From: Cloeon dipterum | Taxonomy: Eukaryota; Arthropoda; Insecta; Ephemeroptera; Baetidae | Direction: 5' to 3' | Assembly (NCBI RefSeq): GCF_949628265.1 | Contig: NC_088790.1 | Coordinates: forward strand, 2,050,545 to 2,114,544 | DNA: 64,000 bases | Part shown: positions 56,598 through 64,000 of the stretch, piece by piece | Position numbering within the stretch: the first letter of the stretch is position 1 | How the letters are laid out: every line of letters starts with the position of its first letter | The notes under the pieces: model-generated | Databases searched by the model: none | What the model saw: the letters and a program-made list of their open reading frames with translations, nothing else | Told to the model about the DNA's origin: nothing | Translations under genes and position numbers: made by a program

Positions 56598-56912
56598 TCA
56601 AATATGATAATTTTTATTTATTTTTGGCAGGACATCGGAGTACGTGAAAAATCTAACCCAGGCGTCAGAGTAGCCCTCAAACCACTTTAACAACACCTGA
56701 CGGGCTCTGTAATATTTCGATTTGCAAGATTTGCACACGTTAATACGATCAAATGGAGAGCCTTCAGAATAGATATGCTTTTTAACCCTTTGGAAGTTAT
56801 CAGGGTGCTCAGTAAGCATTGCATTTCGTGCCGTTAAAGCCTTGAATGCTATGCCAGCCGCACTGAACGACAGTTCAGCGGCACAGTTTCTTTCCCAGTG
56901 CAAGGCGTACAC
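56598..56912 (-). CDS. unknown 104-residue ORF from a repeated family
   Basis: Open frame MYALHWERNCAAELSFSAAG...MLTEHPDNFQRVKKHIYSEG, then VCKSCKSKYYRARQ and LKWFEGYSDAWVRFF. A CxxC pair followed by a basic/aromatic stretch could bind metal or nucleic acid, but I recognise no family. Damaged copies exist at 53690-53845, 28386-28490 and 24547-24660, always near S1 genes. It may be an exon of a transposable element or a small gene carried by the duplications. Confidence 0.4.
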   Translation of the reverse strand: MYALHWERNCAAELSFSAAGIAFKALTARNAMLTEHPDNFQRVKKHIYSEGSPFDRINVCKSCKSKYYRARQVLLKWFEGYSDAWVRFFTYSDVLPKINKNYHI

Positions 56913-57840
56913 GATGGCCAGATTATATTACTCATGTGTCTGGGCTCACTCCGGCTTTGACTTTCTGCGCCTTTTCTCGCTTACTGCATATTTTGATTGG
57001 TAAATGAATTTTAAACGAAATTCTAAACAATTAAAATAATAAATTCACAGTTTTTAGTGACCTAAAACATTAGGGAACTTTTTTAGAATTGGAAAACCTT
57101 CCTATCTAGAGAGGCAATACAATTCATTCAGAACTTTTTTTGTACGTCTTCTAAATAAATAGTGCGGCGCTTTAATACAAATTACAAATATACGTTATGA
57201 AGGCTTTAAAACAAATATGTTTTATATCGCATTTTTCCACATATCTAGATTTTATAAAAAAATTAATATATTGAGGAATGACTATAATTTTCATTATATT
57301 CAATCACACGAAAATTAAATTAAACAGTTCACAATCCTAGATGAAACAACAATTAGCGAAAGCACATAAATTTGACTAAAACATTTATTTCTTTACTAAA
57401 TAAGCTTCACACAAAGCATTTTTTTCGACTGTAAAATAAGCTAAGCAAAAAAGAAGAATTCAGACCCTTATATCAGCACCTGCGGTGAGAGTGAGTTCTG
57501 CGATACAGGTTTTATGTGGGTTTCCCTGTGTCCGAGCCAAGCCAAATGGGCAGAACTTCTTTTCCTGTCCCACACAGGAAAGGTACATTCAAGTGAAGCA
57601 GACATAATCATTGTTTTCAACAATAAGCAACCACAAGAAAACTGCACTAAGAACAAGAGGTCACCAGCAGCACAGGTGATCAGCAAAGCAATACCATTCA
57701 GGTCCATAAATGACCAGGTCAACAAGCTGTGAGTACAAAAGCAAGTAAAGTAACGAACTGAAAGACCACAAGTGAAAAGACTTTACAAGAATCAAGTTTT
57801 GAGTGAATATTTGAATTGATATCGTTTGTAAAATCACCCG
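56913..57840. other. intergenic region, nothing recognised
   Basis: AT-rich, with accidental ORFs on both strands at 57468-57732. Confidence 0.4.
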
Positions 57841-57927
57841 CATAAAAAAATATCGCCTGAGAATATTCTAAGAATATACCGACTTCGCCCAGGATTAATC
57901 TAAAAAATTAATATTATTTGAATTTAT

Positions 57928-58110
57928 GTAACGCGTTTTCTTAATCCTGGATTAATCTGTAGATTAATTTAAGAGAATATCCTTAGAATGTTCCAGGATT
58001 ATTCTGCCGGGGTTTGTTTCAAAAAGCTCTAAAGAATGATCCTAGAACATTCTAAGGATATTCTCTTAGATTAATCTACAGATTCATCCAGGATTAATAT
58101 TTTGCGTTAC
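57928..58110. repeat. hairpin element with AGGATTAATCT arms
   Basis: GTAACGCG...AATCCTGGATTAATCTGTAGATTAA...GAGAATATCCTTAGAATGTTC pairs with GAACATTCTAAGGATATTCTC...TTAATCTACAGATTCATCCAGGATT...GCGTTAC around a loop near 58005-58035. Weaker pairing extends to about 57845 and 58260. MITE-like. Confidence 0.8.
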
Positions 58111-58260
58111 AAATCTTTACATAGGATTATTCTTTTAGGTTAATCTAAGAATGTTCTTAGGTGATTCTAATATCATTTTAAGGTTAACATAAAGTGTGAC
58201 AAAAATTATCCCTATATTATTCTTAAAATTACCCTCAGAATGTTCCTAGAATATACCAAA

Positions 58261-60750
58261 ATAATTTGTTATTGCGATTTATCTGGAATTATTTAAAAAA
58301 ATTACAAACTTCATTTAGTGTACAAAATATGCAAAATTTATTAGTTTTCAACCATATCACATATTACAGCTACAAAATTTTTTATTTTACGATGCCAGCA
58401 TCGCCGATCTTGATGCCCAAACTGCAGAACTTCAACGGTTACATCTTTTTCCGTCGTGCAAAATATCTGCGGATGGCTTGAAGCTAAAAAAGGGGAAGCA
58501 ACTCATAGGAAAAAATAAATAAAAGCTTATTTCAATTAGTTTTGCTTGGAAAATGGAAGGTTCAAGTATTAAAAGTTCAAGCATAATATTTTTCCATTTT
58601 CCTTGCAACGCCAATTGAATCAGAATGTGTAAGGCATGCCATTCTAAATTCTCGCAAGCGAAAAAGAAATGTCACCGTAATTTACATGGAAAAATTACAT
58701 TCTTCCTCACCGATTCACAGTTTCCGCCACCCAAACTTATTTACGGGGTTCTAATTGATAACTTAAGGACTTGCGAGAATCCCATATCAAAATATTGGTG
58801 GCGAAAACTGCATAAGTAGCGGCGAAAAGTGTAATTTTACCATAATACCGTTAGATTTTCAAATTGCGCGATCAGATCTAATTTCTTTGGACGCAAATCT
58901 ATAAAATGAGACTTACCCTGTTAAACGCAAGATCCAGGCCATCCGTCCGAGTCCGCGGGACGTCCGTGTTGTCCCTTACTGGCGGCGTCCGGCGTCCTGC
59001 GTCCGTTAATAACTTTGATTTGAACGGCGGTTGACCGTTGACGCGTTAGACAAAGAGCGAGGCAGATGCACAAGTATTGAGGTTTTCTTAATTAATTAAT
59101 ACACGTTAACTGAAACTTACACGTCAGTTTTTTGTATTATGCATGCAAGATCCTGCTAAATCTGCTTTAATTAATTCTTCAATTATTGATCGGTATTTGT
59201 CTCGATTAGTCAAGAACACCAGAGGGTACCTTTTAAATTTTACAGGTATTTAATTAATCGCCATATTAATCACCTTGCTAAAGAGACATTACACGGTATA
59301 TTTCTTTAATTTAACGACGAAGAATTGTATTCATTATTTTCATTCTATTTTAGCGAACGGTTTTCTAAAAATTAGATAATATAAGCAATTTTTTCCCTTT
59401 TCAAGGCAACAAATCGGACAGCCTTTCAAACGTGTTCAAGAAGTTTACTTTGTTTTGTTCAGATTAGGAAATCAAGGGGTACAACGCGAAAATCGTTTCC
59501 TTATTAATTTTATTTAATTTTAAGCTGGATATTCATTTGCCAGAACTTAGCATACTTTAATTTATCAAGTTACATTATATCACATAAAGGGTTAAATTTA
59601 TTCCACATTAACATTTTGCTATCGGAGTATTTTATTCTTTTTTATTTTCAATAGTCGCGATTTATTAACAAGAGCAAAAAAGACAACATCCAACCTGTAT
59701 AATTCATACATATTTTTTTCAGAGATTGATTTGTGAAACGTTGCTCACCAAGTCATAACGAATGAGAGAGTTTCAGTAAACATCATAAAAGTTGCAGCCA
59801 AGTCTCCTGGCTAAAACTCAACACACCACTGCAAGCGTGCATGGGACTCTACACGACACATCGCACAAGGCGTCATTCACCATCGAGGCATGCTTTGCCC
59901 TCGAAATTATAACAACAACTGACGACCACCAAGATATCATTCGCCAACATCACACCTAACCAATAAGTCGCTCACACCATCAACCGACAGCATAAGACAA
60001 AGCCATTCAACATGCAACTCTCTTCGTTTTTACCCACTTTCCTCGCTTGGTTATGAGCAAAGGATTTGCTTATCATTTTTCCTCGAATTCTTTTCATCAT
60101 TTAATGTGCTCAACATTTTATTTTAATTGTTTTATAAATTTCGATTTCAAATTTGCCAATTTTTTTCTTTCCTGGTTGGAGAGGTAGAAGGTTTTCTACC
60201 ATTTAATTACAACTAACTTTTAATATAAATCTCCGAAAGTGAAAGTTAGACACATATTAGAAAACACATACACACACATCTACACATTAAATACATACTT
60301 AGTTAAGATTTGAAAGAAAAATTAGATTTAACTGAAGTATAATTAGGGCACACAAACACATGACTACACAATTATGTCCGAAATAAAAATGTAAACGCGG
60401 GAAATAAATCAAATGTTAGAATTAGGGTTGAGAAAAAAAAAGAAAAAAATCCAAACCCCAATGAGATGTCAGGGTTTTACCTGACGATATTACAATCAAT
60501 ATTATTTGTAACGAAGCAATGAATGTAAAATATTCGGGAGCCCAAAGGGGAGCGTGGAGGGAGAGTCTCAGGTTATACAACCACCCCTGCTCACGGAGGG
60601 GAGCGCTCGCACACACACCCGCGACGTCTCTCGGCTTCGCCTGCTGGTGGCGGACCGGTCAGGTCGGGCCACCTCTAGCTCTCTCCCTTTGCTCATCCCT
60701 TGGGTAGCCGCAGTGTAACTCTCATCGCAAAGGACACCATTAAACCGCCA
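58261..60750. other. intergenic region, nothing recognised
   Basis: Low-complexity AT-rich DNA with a short GC-rich stretch at 58930-59050 and a CT-rich stretch at 60530-60700. No exon could be supported. Confidence 0.4.
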
Positions 60751-60822
60751 TAGGTATGGATTTCAAACCACCAACCCTGCGATCCTTTATCGACTGGCTA
60801 AATACGCAGTCAACCCCTTTCC
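60751..60822 (-). other. tRNA-like sequence (possible SINE head or tRNA relic)
   Basis: The reverse strand reads GGGGTTGACTGCGTATTTAGCC...GGATCGCAGGGTTGGTGGTTTGAAATCC. GGTTTGAAATCC resembles a pol III B box (GGTTCGAxxCC), and an A-box-like stretch lies about 35 bases before. No proper acceptor stem could be folded by eye. Confidence 0.35.
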
Positions 60823-60869
60823 GTAGTTATGGCTAAGACAATAAAGCTCAGGACTCGTGAGGAACCGGC

Positions 60870-61210
60870 CCTGATGACAATAAACAAAAATTGCTCAGAA
60901 GCCAGATAAAGATAATTATTTTGCTTTGAGGACATGTCCGGAATTCCATATTGTTTATGTATATACTTCATCTGCGTCGGTCGTGTGCAAGAAAAAATTA
61001 CGCGTTGATGCCGGTAAATAATGCGATAAATAGTATAGAGTCGCATCATTATGTTAGGGCGCGGAATGTGTGTTCATATTTTTGCTGCTTGGGCAGGATT
61101 GTACCCTAGTTACGCAACCCGCGGACCCGCTCGTACCCGATTTTTTAACTCATCTCATTGCTTGAGCGCGCCTGGACCCGATATTCAGGGCCTGAGTGCG
61201 CCTGCCCTCG
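60870..61210. repeat. segmental duplication, copy of 49831-50185
   Basis: Shares ATAATTATTTTGCTTTGAGGACATG, CGGAATTCCATAT, TACGCGTTGATG and ACTCATCTCATTGCTTGAGCGCGCCTGGACC with the first copy. Collinearity breaks at about 61210 and resumes near 62565. Confidence 0.75.
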
Positions 61211-62004
61211 GTGTCAAAAAAATTAATGATATTTTTTTATTTTTTATGCATTTTAATGTCAGCAGTATTTTATTTGCATTTTAAAATTAACATACATACT
61301 CTGCAAAAAAGAAATAATGGAGGCCATGAGCTAATAATAAGAAAATTAAGTAAAACTGAGGTGCAAACATTGCCTGCAAGAAACTGCGGTTAAAATTGAA
61401 AATAAAAACGCCTTTTACCGCTGCAGTAGTGCGTTCGCCGGGCCGGGTAATGTTTTGGTGCCCGAAAATTCTCGGGTAACCCCGGTACCAGGTAATTTAT
61501 TCTCTCGTCGGGCCGCTTTTGGGTTCTGTCTACTGGTTACGGGTATTTTAAATAACCCAATCGTGCGCTTCAACCAGAAAAGAACCTCATACTCTCATAC
61601 GCTCTCAGAACAGAAATTCAAATGCATTGCGATTTTATTGCACATTCTTGTCAACCAGAAAGCGAAAAGGGCTGGGTGGGCACCGTGGGGAAAAACCAGG
61701 GTTGCAAAAACCCGCGTTTAAAAAACAAAATGTTGTACAGCGGTAATAATGTTTGCACCTCAGTTTTCAACTAATAATTTTTTAATTACTATAGCTCATC
61801 ATGACTTCCACTTATCACAAATTGTGAAAATGAAATGTTTTTAAAAATTTACGCAGCAAAATGACAATTTTAAAGAAAAATGTTAGTTTTAAAATGCAAA
61901 TAAAAATACTGCACTGATATTAAAATGCATTAAAGAAATTTTTTAATTATTTTTCGACACTGTAGGCGTTCGCACTCGGGCCCTGAATATCGGGTCCAGG
62001 CGCA
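61150..62004. repeat. inverted-repeat element of about 850 bp
   Basis: GCGCCTGGACCCGATATTCAGGGCC(T/C)GAGTGCG at 61150-61204 pairs with its reverse complement at 61967-62004. The arms continue with AATGCATTTTAAT(G/A)TCAG, TATTT(T)ATTTGCATTTTAAAA and GAGGTGCAAACATT. No transposase seen. Only the terminal about 45 bases are present at 50140-50185. Confidence 0.7.
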
Positions 62005-62043
62005 ATGATGAGAGTCAAGACGATGACCGTCTTCTTCCGGCGT
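62000..62043 (-). pseudogene. relic S1 signal-peptide exon, start codon lost
   Basis: The reverse strand GGAAGAAGACGGTCATCGTCTTGACTCTCATCATTGC matches exon 1 of the secreted S1 genes, but ATG has become AAG. The family leader (AAATCACTCCAACGCCGG) and GATA block (62200-62262) are still upstream. It abuts the inverted-repeat element. Confidence 0.75.
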
Positions 62044-62400
62044 TGGAGTGATTTAATTTACCTGCCTTCCACGCCCTGATACAATTATTCATTTCAAAAT
62101 CTATCGCAATTTTTTGCTGGCCAATCTTCACGTATATTTTTCTTGCGCGCGTGTAGATAAAATGATGTATGCATAAACAATATTCACTTGTCCTCAAAGC
62201 TAAAATTATCTTTATCTCGGCCACGAGGAATTTTTGTTTTTCTTTCTGACAGTTGCTGTCAGTATTTATTCTGTAAAATGATAATTTTTTATTTATGAAT
62301 TTTTTCTGCTCATAAACGAAACACTTTCTGTTATAGTTTACAAGTTCTATTCAATTCAAAATGTTAAAAATCGAAAAATTGAATAAAGATTCTTAATTGC

Positions 62401-62564
62401 TCGGTGACGCGAACGACCGCGGCACCAGCGTCTGCAGCCGCCGCCAGCGCGCAGTGTTTGCGCGGCCAGTGTGCTTTTTCCTTCAGAGCGGTACCAACCG
62501 TGCGGAACGATCTGCCAGCAGAGTTCAAGGACGGCACCGTCAACGTGATTAGTGACAGAAATTT
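62401..62564. other. short GC-rich block of unknown origin
   Basis: GC-rich against its surroundings, open on both strands; the + frame reads SFRAVPTVRNDLPAEFKDGT, which vaguely resembles a retrotransposon C-terminus. No call is made. Confidence 0.25.
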
Positions 62565-63435
62565 AATTTTGCGGCTCACTCTTAATAAGTGCGGCGTGAT
62601 ATTAACTTTTTGTAATGGATCATCGATTGAAAAATGAAACACGCCCACCCCAAGAGACAGCAGCTTATTTAGACGGCCAGCGACTTTGGAATTTGAAAAA
62701 AATGGAAATTAATTTTTACTCTATTAAGTTTTGAATTGATATACATGGCTGATTTAATTTTTTTACAATATTAGCCGCAAAAAACCGGCTGGAAAAACCC
62801 ACCAGTTTTAAGTTTCCAAATTTAACCCGAAAAAAAGTCAATTTTCGCTCCAACAGAGTCTGAAAACTCGGAAAATTACGTCGAGAGGTAAAAATTTCAG
62901 TCTCTTGGAGGAACCAGTGGCTCTAATACTGATTTTGGGGATTTTGAAAAATCCCTATTTTTGGTCATCCATAATGAGAATATTTTTATTTTCCATAAGA
63001 ACGCATGCGTTTCGGAAAAATGCGCAAAATTGCAGAAAAACCCGCAAAAAAAGTTTTTGCAATGCAGTGGGGTTTTCCGAAAAAATTCCGGTTTTTGCGA
63101 ACCCTGAGTGACCTGCTGAACACATTTTTTACTATAGAAAAAGCTTCCTAGAGTGGCATTCAATTAATCAAAATCCAACCAATGAGAATTAATTTATTTT
63201 ACAATTAGCAAAGTACTAAATTATGAAGTCCGTTGATAAATTTGTATTATTTCGCTATTTAAATGAATCCTTGCGCTGTTAAAAGACAATGTAAAGAAAT
63301 TTTTAATTTTGAAGTATCCTAATTTTTTATAAACTAAAAAGGAGCTGCAGAAGTTGTTGAAAAGAAATTTCAAAAATTTGCAAGAACATAAAATTGTGTG
63401 TTTATTATTGAACGGTCCTCGATACACCTACAGTT
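62565..63435. repeat. segmental duplication block, third copy
   Basis: Near-identical to 50186-51063 (GCGGCTCACTCTTAATAAGTGCGGCG, CCGGCTGGAAAAACCCACCAG, GAGGAACCAGTGGCTCTAATAC). 3' flank of gene J. Confidence 0.8.
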
Positions 63436-64000
63436 TTAAGGACGGATCTCGACTCCAGTCCACTTTTCGATCCAGTCGAGGTATTCGGTGAGTTTGACGT
63501 AGACAGCAGGACGACTTATCCACTCTGGTCTAGGCCCGTAGCTTGCGAGTCCAATTAGGGTCTCCTTTCCGTCAGATTCAAAGATGGTAAGCGGACCGAA
63601 AAAGCCTCCCTGTTGGCAAAAAATGTTTGATTCAATTTTAATACGCATATAGTTAAAGCGAAAAACGCCTACATAGTATATATTGCTGGCGCAAAGCATC
63701 TCGGTGGTAAATTGTGGATAAATCTTCTTGCATGCGTCATTTTGGACGATGGTGACTTCCGCTTGCATCATCTTAGCTTTCATCGTGGTTTTATCTTGGC
63801 AATCAAGTGGGCAATTAAAATTTCGTCCTACTCTGAAGGTTTTTTTGTTACCTTTCCAGGTTAGTTTCCAGCCGGACACGATAGCTTTCTGTCTCTCCAA
63901 GGTCACTGCGACCTGAGAACGAGACGGCAGCCGGATGGTGGTGATGTCCTGGCCGCGAGCCTCTTCGTCCAGGTGAATGATGCATAAGTCGTTCACTTTA
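63436..64000 (-). CDS. gene J: secreted S1 protease homolog, partial (Ser195 to Phe)
   Basis: Three exons are in view: 64000-63852 (continues beyond the window), 63794-63673 and 63609-63436. The frame is open. VNDLCIIHLDEEARGQDI carries Asp102; GDSGGP reads GGFFGP, so both Asp194 and Ser195 are changed. The last exon ends WIEKWTGVEIRP like H and I. Exon 4 is shorter than in H and I (ends LCASNIYY). Third member of the H/I/J triplication; the signal peptide and His57 exons lie outside the window. Confidence 0.8.
   Translation of the reverse strand, partial: KVNDLCIIHLDEEARGQDITTIRLPSRSQVAVTLERQKAIVSGWKLTWKGNKKTFRVGRNFNCPLDCQDKTTMKAKMMQAEVTIVQNDACKKIYPQFTTEMLCASNIYYVGVFRFNYMRIKIESNIFCQQGGFFGPLTIFESDGKETLIGLASYGPRPEWISRPAVYVKLTEYLDWIEKWTGVEIRP

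Noticed and set aside
57468-57732. ORFs on both strands of one segment
   Set aside because: Mutually antisense, no domain, AT-rich surroundings.
60422-60707. Overlapping ORFs in the CT-rich stretch
   Set aside because: Antisense pair in low-complexity DNA, no support.

Overview
The window is nuclear DNA from an arthropod, most likely an insect. It is AT-rich, its genes have many short exons with GT-AG and some GC-AG introns, and there are many small inverted-repeat transposons, a LINE fragment and a serine protease-type array. I could not place it to species. No prokaryotic operon structure, CRISPR array or rRNA was seen. All exon models come from reading splice sites and reading frames by eye.

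Left part (1-9.3 kb, + strand): the last exons of an XRN1/Pacman-type 5'-3' exoribonuclease, then a complete CCDC50-type coiled-coil gene in 8 coding exons. Both have introns loaded with dispersed repeats and foldback elements.

Middle-left (10-24 kb, - strand): three tandem genes (called RHL1, RHL2 and RHL3 here) that share a C-terminal RNase H1-like fold and the same intron phases, with different N-terminal extensions. The three catalytic aspartates of RNase H1 appear to be replaced in every copy, so they look like RNase H pseudoenzymes. A decayed fourth copy lies at 23.8 kb inside a segmental duplication. A 1.8 kb foldback element with nested palindromes lies between RHL2 and RHL3.

Right part (24-64 kb, both strands): an array of chymotrypsin-fold (S1) genes and relics. 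There are two architectures. Genes A, B, C and D encode a short cytosolic tail, one membrane span, a Thr/Pro-rich stalk and an S1 domain in which His57, Asp102 and Ser195 are all replaced (A and B on -, C and D on +). Genes E to J encode a signal peptide and a secreted S1 domain: F has a full triad, E keeps the residues but has two frameshifts, G lost His and Ser, and H, I and J have Phe at the Ser195 position. C also carries two frameshifts. Orphan first exons, split last exons and a collapsed pseudogene show rapid birth and death. H, I and J sit in a triplicated segment, and the A/B and C/D flanks show an inverted duplication. Conserved blocks upstream of the genes, including paired GATA-type motifs and TATA boxes, suggest shared regulation. 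This is an inference.

The remaining sequence is intergenic, with a LINE reverse transcriptase fragment, two probable insertions with short flanking repeats, several inverted-repeat elements and low-complexity tracts.
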